Assembly (NCBI RefSeq): GCF_030323545.1
Contig: NZ_CP122954.1
Location: 124,001-188,000 of the forward strand
DNA length: 64,000 bases
Direction of reading: 5' to 3'
Origin: Helicobacter pylori
GTDB taxonomy: Bacteria > Campylobacterota > Campylobacteria > Campylobacterales > Helicobacteraceae
This document shows positions 50,830 through 60,866 of the stretch, piece by piece. Positions within the stretch are counted from its first letter, which is position 1. Each line of letters starts with the position of its first letter. The notes under the pieces are model-generated. The model was given only the letters and a program-made list of their open reading frames with translations. It did no database searches and was not told the origin of the DNA. The position numbers and the translations under genes were made by a program.

Positions 50830-50949
50830 AGTTTGACTGATTGAAAATGTAGATTACCCTGACTAACTCATTTTTTTAAAATACCCCTATTTCATTGTAA
50901 AATTATCTCTGCAAAACCCGTTGAAGTTTAATAAAAGGTAAAAATAAGA
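50830..50949. other. Left flank of the HpyAII-type cassette
   Basis: Noncoding AT-rich DNA found only on the cassette side. It contains AAAAGG before the first methyltransferase TTG and presumably its promoter. Confidence 0.4.
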
Positions 50950-51813
50950 TTGAATATCAATAAAGTGTTTTATCATAGTAGCACCAACATGAATGAAGTG
51001 CCAGATAATAGCGTGGATTTGATCATCACAAGCCCGCCTTATTTCAACATTAAAGATTACACGAAAAATGGCACACAAGATTTACAGCATTCAACCCAAC
51101 ATGTTGAAGATTTAGGGGCGTTAGAAAAATATGAAGATTATCTTTTAGGTCTTTTAAAAGTTTGGCTTGAGTGCTATAGAGTGCTAAAACCCAATGGTAA
51201 GCTATGCATTAATGTGCCTTTAATGCCCATGCTTAAAAAGGTTTTAAACACGCATTATAACCGCCATATCTTTGATTTGCATGCTGATATCCAACACTCC
51301 ATTTTGCATGATTTAAATAATACGCTAGAAAACAGGCCTAAAATGTTCTTACTAGATGTCTATATTTGGAAACGCGCAAATCCTACTAAAAGATTGATGT
51401 TTGGGAGTTACCCTTATCCTAGAAATTTTTATGCACAAAATACTATAGAATTTATCGGCGTGTTTGTCAAAGATGGCAAGCCCAAACAACCCACAGAAGA
51501 GCAAAAAGAACAAAGCCAATTGACTCAAGAGGAATGGGTGGAATTTACTAAACAAATTTGGGAAATCCCAATCCCTAATAAAAACGATATTGCTTTTGGC
51601 AAGCATGCGGCTTTGATGCCGGCTGAATTAGCAAGGCGTTTGATTAGATTGTATAGTTGCGTGGGTGATGTGGTGCTAGATCCATTTAGCGGGAGCGGGA
51701 CAACCTTAAGAGAAGCAAAACTTTTAAAAAGAAATTTTATAGGTTATGAACTCTATGAAAATTATAAGCCCTTGATTGAGCAAAAATTAGGAAACTTGTT
51801 TGATTTTGAATAA
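50950..51813 (+). CDS. DNA methyltransferase, SPPY type (probably N4-cytosine)
   Basis: This 287-residue beta-class enzyme has motif IV TSPPYFNIKDY (about residues 28-38) and SAM motif DPFSGSGTT (about 242-250). The SPPY form is usual for N4-cytosine methyltransferases. MboII-like systems (GAAGA) need one adenine and one cytosine enzyme because the two strands differ; this fits the cytosine one (HP1368-like, M2.HpyAII). The start is TTG. It overlaps the next gene by 14 bases. Confidence 0.88.
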   Translation: MNINKVFYHSSTNMNEVPDNSVDLIITSPPYFNIKDYTKNGTQDLQHSTQHVEDLGALEKYEDYLLGLLKVWLECYRVLKPNGKLCINVPLMPMLKKVLNTHYNRHIFDLHADIQHSILHDLNNTLENRPKMFLLDVYIWKRANPTKRLMFGSYPYPRNFYAQNTIEFIGVFVKDGKPKQPTEEQKEQSQLTQEEWVEFTKQIWEIPIPNKNDIAFGKHAALMPAELARRLIRLYSCVGDVVLDPFSGSGTTLREAKLLKRNFIGYELYENYKPLIEQKLGNLFDFE

Positions 51814-52582
51814 GATTTATATAGAAGATGTTTTCATGTTTTTAGACAAATTAGAAGATAAAAGCGTTGATTTAGCCATTATTGATCCCCCTTACAATCT
51901 TAAAATTGCTTCATGGGATAGTTTTAAAAATGATGAAGAGTTTTTAACATTTTCTTACGCTTGGATTGATAAAATGCTGCCCAAACTTAAAGACACAGGG
52001 AGTTTTTATATTTTTAATACCCCTTTTAATTGCGCTTTATTTTTAGCGTATTTGTGCCATAAAAAAGTGCATTTTTTAAATTTCATCACCTGGGTTAAAA
52101 AAGATGGGTTTGCCAACGCCAAAAAGCGTTATAACCACGCGCAAGAAAGCATTTTATTTTATAGCATGCACAAGAAAAACTACACCTTTAATGCCGATGA
52201 GGTTCGCACCGCTTATGAATCCACCGAACGCATCAAACATGCTCAAAGTAAGGGGATTTTAAAAAATAACAAACGCTGGTTCCCTAACCCTAAGGGCAAA
52301 TTATGCCTTGATGTGTGGGAAATCGCTTCACAAAGGCATGTTGAAAAAGAGAAGGGTAAAATCCTTAAGCCAAAACACCCTAGCATTAAACCTAAAGCGC
52401 TCATTGAACGCATGATAAAGGCTAGCTCTCACAAAAACGATTTGATTTTAGATTTATTTAGTGGCAGTGGCATGACTAGCTTAGTAGCTAAAAATTTGGA
52501 GCGTAATTTTATAGGGTGTGAGAGCCATGCTGAATATGTGCATGAGAGTTTGGAAATGTTTAAGTATGATGAATGCAAATAA
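51800..52582 (+). CDS. DNA adenine methyltransferase, MboII-like (M1.HpyAII type)
   Basis: This 260-residue beta-class N6-adenine methyltransferase has IDPPYNLKIASWD near residue 28 and the later DLFSGSGMTS motif. The spacing and the WKK-type central part match the M.MboII group. It would protect the GAAGA strand. The start is TTG, inside the end of the previous gene. The endonuclease gene follows after 15 bases. Confidence 0.9.
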   Translation: MILNKIYIEDVFMFLDKLEDKSVDLAIIDPPYNLKIASWDSFKNDEEFLTFSYAWIDKMLPKLKDTGSFYIFNTPFNCALFLAYLCHKKVHFLNFITWVKKDGFANAKKRYNHAQESILFYSMHKKNYTFNADEVRTAYESTERIKHAQSKGILKNNKRWFPNPKGKLCLDVWEIASQRHVEKEKGKILKPKHPSIKPKALIERMIKASSHKNDLILDLFSGSGMTSLVAKNLERNFIGCESHAEYVHESLEMFKYDECK

Positions 52583-52597
52583 AAAAGGATATTTAAC

Positions 52598-53872
52598 ATG
52601 CCAAAATTAGAAAAAATTTTTCTAGAAATCACACAGCTTGACCCTAGCAAAGAGTGTTTGAAATTCTTAGCTAATCGCATAAAAGGCTCTGATTATAGGG
52701 GCTTACACTTATCCCAACACAATCGTTACGATCAAAATAAAATTAAAACCATTATTCAAGCTATTTTTAATGAAGTGGGAGGAGATTTTTTACAAATTCG
52801 CACCACCGATATGAGCAAACGCCCTAGCAATATCATAGGCGAAGAGGTTTATGCAAAAGTGGTTGATAATATCTGCAAGTCTGAAATGCCTCAAGATAAT
52901 TCAGGAAAAAAGAATCAAGTAACCCAAGACAGCTTGAGAAAAAATCTTTTTGTAGATATGCACAGAATGGGGTTGATTGACCGCTACAATAAAAATAAAA
53001 AACCTACAAACCCCTACATTCAAAGCAATATTAAATATATCAGTTTAACTCCCTTAGCTATAGAATTTTTAAACGCGCAAAAAGATTTGTTAAGAAAAAA
53101 TTTTTGTTACACGCAAAGCTTAGAAAATCTTTTGCAAGGTTTTGGAGCAGAATGCAGAGAGGTAATGATAGAGCTTGACAATCATTATTTAGACATTGAA
53201 GAAATGATGTTTTTTGTCACCTTTTTAAATATTGAAAATTTTACTAGAAGCGAAATTATAGAATATGTTAGAGGATATAGGAGTTTGAGCCGTATCCAAA
53301 AAGAAAAGTTAAAAGAGTTAGCGCAAGATTATTGCAACCCTAATCATTTTAATGGGAATAAGCTGGAAAAGAGAGATTATCATAATTGGAAAAATCAAGC
53401 CCAACAAATTTTTAGCTTGCTAGAACAAAGCGTGTTTTTTGAAACCAATAAAGAGAGGCTTATTTTAAAAACGCTCAATGAAGAAAACAAACAAAACGAT
53501 AAAAAACTCAAACGCTCTATTAAAGAGAAAGCCCTTTATTTTGAAAAACATGGCGTTAAAAAAGAAAAGGGCTTTGAATTGCACCACATTGTGCCTTTAT
53601 GCTTGGCTCGCTCTATAGAAGAATTTGATCTTTTGGATAAATGGGAAAATTTAATCTATATTGATGCTTTTAACCATGCGAAAATATCTCAAACGCAAAA
53701 TAAACATATTTGTTTGTATTTTAAAAATTGCGATGTGGTTTTATCTAAAGGCTTAAAAGAAGAACAAGAAAGCCTTTATTTTACTTACATTAAAAACGTG
53801 TTATATAAACTTGATTTACAAAATGTCATGCTGAGATACAATAAAGATTTATTGCATTCTAAAAACGGCTGA
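52598..53872 (+). CDS. Type IIS restriction endonuclease, MboII/HpyAII-like
   Basis: This 424-residue protein has a C-terminal HNH nuclease motif (FELHHIVPLC ... WENLIYIDAFNHAKIS, about residues 327-367). MboII isoschizomers are HNH enzymes that cut some bases 3' of GAAGA. The N-terminal 300 residues presumably read DNA. It is the third gene of the cassette and matches HP1366 (R.HpyAII) in context and size. The sequence is intact. The specificity is inferred from the family and neighbours. Confidence 0.87.
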   Translation: MPKLEKIFLEITQLDPSKECLKFLANRIKGSDYRGLHLSQHNRYDQNKIKTIIQAIFNEVGGDFLQIRTTDMSKRPSNIIGEEVYAKVVDNICKSEMPQDNSGKKNQVTQDSLRKNLFVDMHRMGLIDRYNKNKKPTNPYIQSNIKYISLTPLAIEFLNAQKDLLRKNFCYTQSLENLLQGFGAECREVMIELDNHYLDIEEMMFFVTFLNIENFTRSEIIEYVRGYRSLSRIQKEKLKELAQDYCNPNHFNGNKLEKRDYHNWKNQAQQIFSLLEQSVFFETNKERLILKTLNEENKQNDKKLKRSIKEKALYFEKHGVKKEKGFELHHIVPLCLARSIEEFDLLDKWENLIYIDAFNHAKISQTQNKHICLYFKNCDVVLSKGLKEEQESLYFTYIKNVLYKLDLQNVMLRYNKDLLHSKNG

Positions 53873-53934
53873 TAAAATAAAGCGGTGTCTTTTTTAAGAG
53901 AGCGTTTTTCATAACCGCTTTTAGTATAAAGGCT
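53872..53934. repeat. mod 5' segment, second copy
   Basis: This matches 50337-50399 in the Mod gene at 60 of 63 bases and begins in the stop region of the endonuclease gene. It is a scar of cassette insertion rather than a gene part. Confidence 0.9.
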
Positions 53935-53942
53935 ATAGAATT

Positions 53943-54017
53943 AGCGCTACAATACCCCCATGCAAAAAAAGATTTTTTTACTAGAAGACGATTACCTTTT
54001 AAGCGAGAGCGTTAAGG
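53943..54017 (+). repeat. crdR 5' end, complete-gene copy
   Basis: The start of the intact response-regulator gene. A 74-base copy lies at 50756-50829 on the other side of the R-M cassette. Confidence 0.93.
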
Positions 54018-54601
54018 CGTTTTTGGAGCATTTGGGCTATGAAGTGTTTTGCGCTTTTAACGGGAAAGAAGCTTATGAAAGGCTCTCTGTTGAGCGCTTC
54101 AACCTCTTGCTTTTAGACGTGCAAGTGCCTGAAATGAATAGCTTGGAATTGTTCAAGCGCATCAAAAACGATTTTTTAATCTCTACGCCTGTGATTTTTA
54201 TCACCGCCTTACAGGATAGCGCTACCTTAAAAAACGCTTTTAATTTAGGAGCGAGCGATTATTTGAAAAAGCCTTTTGATTTAGACGAATTAGAAGCACG
54301 CATTAAAAGGTTTTTCAATGATGATCCCATAGAAATCATGCCTAACATTTTTTATTACCAACACTCTTTGAATATTAAAGGGAAAAAGGAAATCCTAGCA
54401 CCCAAAACCGCTCAGCTTTTAGAATACTTTTTAGAGCATAAAGGGCAAATCATTAGCTCCCAAGTGTTAGAAAATAATTTGTGGGAGCAAGCTATTGATG
54501 ATTCCACCTTGCGCACTTACATTAAAGTGTTGCGCAAGCTTTTGGGTAAAAATTGCATAGAAACGCATAAGGGGGTGGGCTATCGCTTTAACCCACTATG
54601 A
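53960..54601 (+). CDS. crdR: Response regulator CrdR (copper response)
   Basis: This 213-residue OmpR-family regulator has a receiver domain (acidic pocket Asp10/Asp11, phospho-acceptor Asp53 in [10 protein letters not shown], Lys near 103 in YLKKPFDL). A winged-helix DNA-binding domain follows ([19 protein letters not shown]). In H. pylori the CrdR/CrdS pair controls the copper-resistance genes crdA-crdB-czcAB and responses to nitric oxide. The ATG is at 53960. Its TGA stop overlaps the crdS ATG (ATGA at 54598). Confidence 0.93.
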   Translation: MQKKIFLLEDDYLLSESVKAFLEHLGYEVFCAFNGKEAYERLSVERFNLLLLDVQVPEMNSLELFKRIKNDFLISTPVIFITALQDSATLKNAFNLGASDYLKKPFDLDELEARIKRFFNDDPIEIMPNIFYYQHSLNIKGKKEILAPKTAQLLEYFLEHKGQIISSQVLENNLWEQAIDDSTLRTYIKVLRKLLGKNCIETHKGVGYRFNPL

Positions 54602-55769
54602 AAAAAAATCCCTCAAACTCTTTTTAGGGACTTATTTAGGCTCTTCGTTTGTGTTAATGCTAGTGATTAGCGTTTTAGCGTTTAACTATGAAAAAAACGA
54701 AAAAATCAAAATGATACGCATGGACATGGACAAAATGGCTTCTAAGATCGCTAGTGAAGTGGTTGCCTTGCACATGCAAACGCATGGGGATTACCACAAC
54801 GCTTTAAACGCCCTCATTTCACGCTATAAAGACGCTTCCATAGCGCTTTTTGATAGCAAGAAGCGTGTTTTGTATTCTAATATCCCTGAAAGTGCGGATT
54901 TGATTAAAACTCATAAAGAAGCGGGCTTTTTTAGTTTTAGGGGAGAGTATTACCTGTTTAGCGATGAAACTTTCGCTCACTTAGGCGTGGCTAAAATGCT
55001 TTTTAAAAATTCTAAACCCCTTCATTTTTCTTCTTTGTATCGTAACATTGTTTTAGTGTTTGTCATAGCGTTTTTATGCGTGATAGGGGTTTCTGTGTTT
55101 TTAGGGCGTTTGTTTTTAAAGCCCATTAGGAATGAAATCACCCGTATCGATCATTTTTTAAAAAACACCACGCATGAATTAAACACCCCCATGAGCGCTT
55201 TAGTCTTGTCTTTAAAAACCCTAGAAGACAGCCAACAACACCGCCGCATTAAAATCGCTATCCAGCGCATGAGTTTTTTATACCGCTCGCTCTCGTATTT
55301 AGTGATGCAAGATATTGAGCGCGAAACCCCCATGCTTTTAGATTTAAAAGCCCTGATTACCAAAGAAAACATGCTTTTTAGCGAGATGATAGACTACCAC
55401 AAGCTGGAATTTAAAAGCGATTTAGCGGGAGTGGAATTTAAGGCTAAAGAGCAGGATTTCATTTCGCTTTATAGCAATTTGCTCATGAACGCAATCAAAT
55501 ACAGCGTCATGCATGGGTATATCCACATAGAGCTAACGCATGCGTTTTTGAAAGTGAAAAATTTAGGGTATGAAATCCCTAAAGATAAGATCGCAGAATT
55601 AAGCATTCGTTATGCGCGTTTCAATTCTAGCGTGTTGGGTTATGGTATAGGGTTAGATTTAGTGAAAAAAGTGTGCGAAAAGTATAAAATGCGTCTAGAA
55701 ATTCATAGCGAACCCTCTTCAAAAGGATCGTTTTATGAAAATTCGTTTTGCGTTCAATTTCAAGGATAA
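54598..55769 (+). pseudogene. crdS: Sensor kinase CrdS, 5' end out of frame at A8
   Basis: The natural start, ATG 54598 overlapping the crdR stop, is followed by eight adenines (54601-54608). The frame then ends at TAG after ten codons. With nine adenines it would read [20 protein letters not shown], a normal first membrane helix, and join the long frame. That frame is otherwise open from GTG 54651 to 55769. It has a second membrane helix, the His box [12 protein letters not shown], an N box ([14 protein letters not shown]), and the G box GYGIGLDLV. Internal initiation would lose most of the first helix. This could be phase variation rather than permanent loss. Confidence 0.75.
54601..54608 (+). 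repeat. A8 tract at the crdS start
   Basis: Eight adenines directly follow the crdS ATG. One more base would restore the frame, which makes this a likely slippage site. Confidence 0.8.
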
Positions 55770-55771
55770 AG

Positions 55772-57172
55772 ATGCTTTCAGTGTATGAAAAAGTGAATGC
55801 TCTAGACAAAAGGGCGATTGAAGAATTGTTTTTAAGCGAAGACATTTTAATGGAAAACGCCGCTATGGCTTTAGAAAGAGCGGTTTTACAAAACGCTTCT
55901 TTAGGCTCTAAAGTCATTATCCTTTGTGGGAGCGGGGATAATGGGGGCGATGGCTATGCGTTAGCTAGGCGTTTAGTGGGGCGTTTTAGAGTGCTAGTTT
56001 TTGAAATGAAACCAGCCAAAAGCCCCATGTGCCAATTGCAAAAAGAAAGGGCTAAAAAAGCAGGGGTAGTCATCAAAACATACGAAGAAAACGCCCTTAA
56101 TCAAAATTTGGAATGCGATGCGTTAATAGATTGCGTGATAGGGAGTGATTTTAAAGGCGGATTAGAGCCGTTTTTAAACTTTGAAAGCCTTTCTCAAAAA
56201 GCACGCTTTAAAATCGCTTGCGATATTCCTAGCGGGATCGATTCTAAAGGCAGGGTGGATAAGAGAGCGTTTAAAGCGGATATGACTATCAGCATGGGCG
56301 CTATCAAATCATGCTTATTGAGCGATAGGGCTAAAGACTATGTAGGGGAATTGAAAGTGGGGCATTTGGGGGTTTTCAATCCAATTTATGAGATCCCAAC
56401 AGAGACTTTTTTACTAGAAAAAAGCGATCTCAAACTGCCCTTAAGGGATAAAAAAAACGCTCATAAGGGCGATTACGGGCATGCGCACATTCTTTTAGGC
56501 AAGCATAGTGGGGCGGGGTTATTGAGCGCTTTAAGCGCGTTAAGTTTTGGATCTGGGGTGGTGAGCGTTCAAGCGTTAGAAGGCGAGATAACTTCCAATA
56601 ACAAGCCTTTAGAATTGGTTTTTTGTGAAAATTTCCCTAAAAAGCTCAGTGCGTTCGCTCTTGGCATGGGGTTAGAAAATATTCCAAAGGATTTTAACAA
56701 GTGGCTTGAATTAGCCCCATGCGTTTTAGATGCGGGCGTTTTTTATCACAAAGAGGTGTTACAAGCCTTAGAAAAAGAAGTGATCTTAACCCCTCACCCT
56801 AAAGAGTTTTTATCGTTGTTAAAATCAGTGGGGATCAATATAAGCATGCTAGAATTATTAGACAATAAACTAGAAATCGCAAGGGATTTTTCTCAAAAAT
56901 ACCCCAAGGTGGTTTTGCTTTTAAAAGGGGCTAATACCCTAATCGCTCATCAAGGGCGGGTTTTTATCAACATTTTAGGGAGCGTGGCTTTAGCCAAAGC
57001 TGGGAGTGGCGATGTGTTAGCGGGGCTTATTTTAAGCTTGCTTTCTCAAAATTACACGCCTTTAGACGCTGCCATTAACGCAAGTTTAGCGCACGCTCTA
57101 GCGGGTTTAGAATTTAAGAATAATTACGCTTTAACGCCCTTAGATTTGATAGAAAAGATCAAACGATTATAA
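55772..57172 (+). CDS. nnr: Bifunctional NAD(P)HX epimerase/dehydratase
   Basis: From ATG 55772 (AAGGA upstream) the protein has 466 residues. The N-terminal YjeF_N epimerase domain shows [17 protein letters not shown] (about residues 50-66). The C-terminal ribokinase-like dehydratase shows TPHPKEF and [13 protein letters not shown]. It repairs hydrated NADH and NADPH. A TTG at 55748 is an unlikely start, as it overlaps crdS. The ATG lies 2 bases after the crdS stop. Confidence 0.95.
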   Translation: MLSVYEKVNALDKRAIEELFLSEDILMENAAMALERAVLQNASLGSKVIILCGSGDNGGDGYALARRLVGRFRVLVFEMKPAKSPMCQLQKERAKKAGVVIKTYEENALNQNLECDALIDCVIGSDFKGGLEPFLNFESLSQKARFKIACDIPSGIDSKGRVDKRAFKADMTISMGAIKSCLLSDRAKDYVGELKVGHLGVFNPIYEIPTETFLLEKSDLKLPLRDKKNAHKGDYGHAHILLGKHSGAGLLSALSALSFGSGVVSVQALEGEITSNNKPLELVFCENFPKKLSAFALGMGLENIPKDFNKWLELAPCVLDAGVFYHKEVLQALEKEVILTPHPKEFLSLLKSVGINISMLELLDNKLEIARDFSQKYPKVVLLLKGANTLIAHQGRVFINILGSVALAKAGSGDVLAGLILSLLSQNYTPLDAAINASLAHALAGLEFKNNYALTPLDLIEKIKRL

Positions 57173-57182
57173 AAGGATAAAA

Positions 57183-58643
57183 ATGGATCATTTAAAGCAT
57201 TTGCAGCAATTGCAAAACATTGAAAGGATCGTGCTTTCAGGCATTGTATTGGCCAATCATAAGATTGAAGAGGTCCATAGCGTTTTAGAGCCTAGCGACT
57301 TTTACTACCCGCCTAACGGCTTGTTTTTTGAAATCGCTTTAAAACTGCATGAAGAAGATTGCCCCATTGATGAGAATTTTATCCGCCAAAAAATGCCTAA
57401 AGACAAGCAGATCAAAGAAGAAGATCTGGTCGCTATTTTTGCGGCAAGCCCCATAGATAATATTGAAGCCTATGTGGAAGAGATTAAAAACGCTTCCATT
57501 AAACGAAAACTTTTTGGCTTGGCTAACACCATTAGAGAGCAAGCCCTAGAAAGCGCGCAAAAATCCAGCGATATTTTAGGTGCTGTGGAGCGAGAAGTCT
57601 ATGCGTTATTGAATGGTAGCACGATTGAGGGCTTTAGAAGCATTAAAGAAGTGCTTGAAAGCACGATGGATCTTATTACAGAAAACCAAAGAAAAGGGAG
57701 TTTGGAAGTTACTGGCATACCGACTGGCTTTGTCCAGTTGGATAATTATACGAGCGGTTTTAATAAGGGGAGTTTAGTCATTATAGGGGCAAGGCCGTCT
57801 ATGGGTAAAACCAGTTTGATGATGAACATGGTCTTAGCTGCGCTCAATGACGATAGGGGGGTAGCGGTTTTTAGTTTGGAAATGTCTGCGGAGCAACTCG
57901 CTTTAAGGGCGTTATCGGATCTCACTTCTATCAACATGCATGATTTAGAGAGCGGGAGGCTTGATGATGATCAATGGGAAAATTTAGCCAAATGCTACGA
58001 TCACCTTTCTTGCAAAAAACTCTTTTTCTACGATAAAAGTTATGTGAGGATAGAGCAAATCCGCTTGCAACTACGAAAGCTTAAATCCCAACACAAGGAG
58101 TTGGGTATCGCTTTTATTGACTATTTGCAGCTCATGTCAGGGAGTAAAGCCACTAAAGAGCGCCATGAGCAAATCGCTGAAATTTCAAGGGAGCTTAAAA
58201 CTTTAGCCAGAGAGTTAGAAATCCCTATCATAGCGCTAGTGCAACTCAACCGCAGCCTGGAAAATCGAGACGATAAACGGCCCATTCTTTCGGACATTAA
58301 AGACAGCGGAGGGATTGAACAGGACGCTGATATTGTTTTATTTTTATATAGAGGCTATATCTATCAAATGAGGGCTGAAGACAACAAAATAGACAAACTC
58401 AAAAAAGAAGGCAAGATTGAAGAGGCGCAAGAGTTGCACCTAAAAGTTAATGAAGAAAGGCGTATCCACAAGCAAAATGGCAGTATTGAAGAAGCTGAAA
58501 TCATCGTGGCTAAAAATAGGAATGGGGCTACAGGAACGGTTTATACGCGCTTTAATGCTCCTTTCACGCGCTATGAAGACATGCCTATAGATTCCCATTT
58601 AGAAGAGGGACAAGAAACTAAATTTGAAATACCCACAACTTGA
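57183..58643 (+). CDS. dnaB: Replicative DNA helicase DnaB
   Basis: This 486-residue protein has the N-terminal helical domain (LQNIERIVLSGIVLANHKIE) and a RecA-like helicase domain with Walker A GARPSMGKTS (about residues 201-210). Walker B IAFIDYLQLM and DSGGIEQDADIV are also present. It unwinds DNA at the fork; the H. pylori enzyme is known to bypass a DnaC loader. AAAAGGAT precedes the ATG. It overlaps comEC by 4 bases. Confidence 0.97.
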   Translation: MDHLKHLQQLQNIERIVLSGIVLANHKIEEVHSVLEPSDFYYPPNGLFFEIALKLHEEDCPIDENFIRQKMPKDKQIKEEDLVAIFAASPIDNIEAYVEEIKNASIKRKLFGLANTIREQALESAQKSSDILGAVEREVYALLNGSTIEGFRSIKEVLESTMDLITENQRKGSLEVTGIPTGFVQLDNYTSGFNKGSLVIIGARPSMGKTSLMMNMVLAALNDDRGVAVFSLEMSAEQLALRALSDLTSINMHDLESGRLDDDQWENLAKCYDHLSCKKLFFYDKSYVRIEQIRLQLRKLKSQHKELGIAFIDYLQLMSGSKATKERHEQIAEISRELKTLARELEIPIIALVQLNRSLENRDDKRPILSDIKDSGGIEQDADIVLFLYRGYIYQMRAEDNKIDKLKKEGKIEEAQELHLKVNEERRIHKQNGSIEEAEIIVAKNRNGATGTVYTRFNAPFTRYEDMPIDSHLEEGQETKFEIPTT

Positions 58644-59953
58644 AAGATAAAACTTTTCAGGGGGCGTTTGAACTTCTTTCAACCCCCAAAGAATACTTGT
58701 TGTGTGGGGTTATTTTAAGCCTTTTGTTATCACTCAATCTTTATTTAGAATACTTGAATTACCAAAAGCTTGATTTTTCAAAACCGACAAGCTTGAACGC
58801 TCAAATCTTGTTGCAATACCCTAAAACTAAAGATCAAAAAACCTATTTTGTTTTAAAGCTCCAATCAAAGGGCATGATCTTTTACACCACCATTAAAGAG
58901 CCTTTAAAAAACCTCCAATACCGCCACGCGCAATTTTTTGGCAGGATCAAACCTTGCTTTTTTTTAGAGTCTCTAAAATCATGCTTTTTTCAAACTTATT
59001 CTTTTTCTTTAACACGAAAACAAGATTTTAAATCGCATTGGCGCCATTTCATTGACAGCGCTCATTCAAACGCTTTAGCGGGTAATTTGTATCGAGCGTT
59101 ATTTATAGGGGATAGCTTGAATAAAGATTTAAGAGACAGGGCTAACGCGCTAGGGATCAACCACTTATTAGCCATTAGCGGGTTCCATTTAGGGATTTTG
59201 AGCGTTAGCGTTTATTTTCTTTTCTCTCTTTTTTATATCCCCTTACAAAAACGCTATTTCCCTTATAGGAACGCTTTTTATGATATAGGGGTTCTGGTGT
59301 GGGTTTTTTTGCTAGGGTATTTATTGCTATTGGATTTTTTACCCTCTTTTTTCAGGGCGTTTCTAATGGGTTTATTAGGGTTTTTGGCATGCTTTTTTGG
59401 GGTAAGGCTTTTGAGTTTTAAGCTTTTGATTTTAGCGTGCTGTATCGCCATAGCGTTACTCCCTAAATTGCTTTTTAGCGTGGGGTTTTTGCTTTCTGTG
59501 TGTGGGGTGTGGTATATCTTTTTATTCTTAAAACACACTCAAGCCTTTTTTAAAACCTCTTCTTTTTTGGTGCGATCTTTTCAAGTCATAAGCTTAAGCG
59601 TGTTAGTGTTTTTGAACATGCTCATCATTGCGCATGCCTTTTTCCCTATGTTTTCGCCCTACCAACTCTTTAGCATTCCTTTAGGCTTGATTTTTGTCGT
59701 GTTTTTCCCTTTGAGTTTGTTTTTGCATGCTGTGGGTTTGGGGTCTTTGCTGGATGGTATTTTAAACATGCCTTTAACAATCCCTACGATTTCGGTTTTT
59801 TCGCCTTTATGGCTTTTGGGGGCGCATTTGTTTTTAACGATTCTAAGCGTGCGTTCTTTTAAAGTTTATTTAAGCATGAATGTTTTAAGCGCGGGCTTTT
59901 TCTTGTATTGTTGCTATCAATATATTATAATGCCTAGTTTAATTGTAGGTTAG
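58640..59953 (+). CDS. comEC: Competence membrane channel ComEC
   Basis: This 437-residue membrane protein has one N-terminal helix, a periplasmic OB-like part and the Competence domain. That domain has about seven helices, with the motif LAISGFHLGILSVSVY near residue 175. ComEC moves single-stranded DNA across the inner membrane in natural transformation. The protein lacks the C-terminal metallo-beta-lactamase domain of longer homologues, as in H. pylori generally. The start is TTG, overlapping the dnaB stop. Confidence 0.92.
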   Translation: MKDKTFQGAFELLSTPKEYLLCGVILSLLLSLNLYLEYLNYQKLDFSKPTSLNAQILLQYPKTKDQKTYFVLKLQSKGMIFYTTIKEPLKNLQYRHAQFFGRIKPCFFLESLKSCFFQTYSFSLTRKQDFKSHWRHFIDSAHSNALAGNLYRALFIGDSLNKDLRDRANALGINHLLAISGFHLGILSVSVYFLFSLFYIPLQKRYFPYRNAFYDIGVLVWVFLLGYLLLLDFLPSFFRAFLMGLLGFLACFFGVRLLSFKLLILACCIAIALLPKLLFSVGFLLSVCGVWYIFLFLKHTQAFFKTSSFLVRSFQVISLSVLVFLNMLIIAHAFFPMFSPYQLFSIPLGLIFVVFFPLSLFLHAVGLGSLLDGILNMPLTIPTISVFSPLWLLGAHLFLTILSVRSFKVYLSMNVLSAGFFLYCCYQYIIMPSLIVG

Positions 59954-59981
59954 AAAAGTCATTTTATTAGGGATCAAATAA

Positions 59982-60866
59982 TTGCTTAAAAAAATCACGC
60001 ATAAAATCAAAGCTTTAAGCGAATTGGTCGCTTTGGAGCATACGATATTTTCTAGCATGTTTTTACTCATGGCTATGGTCATAAGCTCCTATCAAAAAAA
60101 TCAAACGCTCTTTGTTGGGTTAGAAACCTTAATCCTTTGTTTTTTAGCCTTATTAGGAGCAAGAAACTTCGCTATGGGGTTTAACCGCTTGGTGGATAGA
60201 GATATTGATAAGGATAACCCAAGGACGAAAAACCGCCCGAGCGTGGATGGTAGAATCAGCGTTAAAGGCATGGTGGTTTTTAGCGCTTTAAACGCTCTTT
60301 TATTCGTGGTGGTGAGCTATTTCATTAACCCTTTAGCTTTCAGGCTTTCGTTCCCTTTTTTAATCATTTTAGGGGGGTATTCGTTCTTCAAGCGCTTTTC
60401 TTCTTTGGCGCATTTTATCGTGGGTTTGGCTTTGGGTTTAGCCCCCATTGCTGGGAGTGTGGCGGTTTTAGGGGATATTCCTTTATGGAATGTCTTTTTG
60501 GCTTTAGGGGTGATGCTATGGGTGGCTGGGTTTGATTTACTCTATTCTTTACAGGATATGGAGTTTGATAAAGAAAGGGGCTTGTTTTCCATTCCTAGCC
60601 AATTAGGGGAAAAATGGTGCTTGAATCTTTCAAGGCTCTCACACCTTGTGGCGCTTGTGTGCTGGCTTTGTTTTGTGAAATGCTATCATGGGGGGTTCTT
60701 TGCGTATTTAGGATTAGGGGTTTCAGCCTTGATCTTACTCTATGAGCAGATCTTAGTGGCTAGAGATTATAAAAACATTCCTAAAGCCTTTTTTGTGAGT
60801 AATGGCTATTTGGGGGTGGTGTTTTTTATTTTTATTGTCCTTGATGTGGGGTTTAAGCATGCATGA
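59982..60866 (+). CDS. mqnP: Polyprenyltransferase of menaquinone synthesis (UbiA family)
   Basis: This 294-residue membrane enzyme of the UbiA family has the first Asp motif NRLVDRDIDKDNPRTKNRP (about residues 69-87), the second motif YSLQDMEFDKERG, and seven to nine helices. H. pylori makes menaquinone by the futalosine pathway, so MqnP is more fitting than the old ubiA name. The start is TTG. The next gene begins 8 bases before its end. Confidence 0.9.
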   Translation: MLKKITHKIKALSELVALEHTIFSSMFLLMAMVISSYQKNQTLFVGLETLILCFLALLGARNFAMGFNRLVDRDIDKDNPRTKNRPSVDGRISVKGMVVFSALNALLFVVVSYFINPLAFRLSFPFLIILGGYSFFKRFSSLAHFIVGLALGLAPIAGSVAVLGDIPLWNVFLALGVMLWVAGFDLLYSLQDMEFDKERGLFSIPSQLGEKWCLNLSRLSHLVALVCWLCFVKCYHGGFFAYLGLGVSALILLYEQILVARDYKNIPKAFFVSNGYLGVVFFIFIVLDVGFKHA

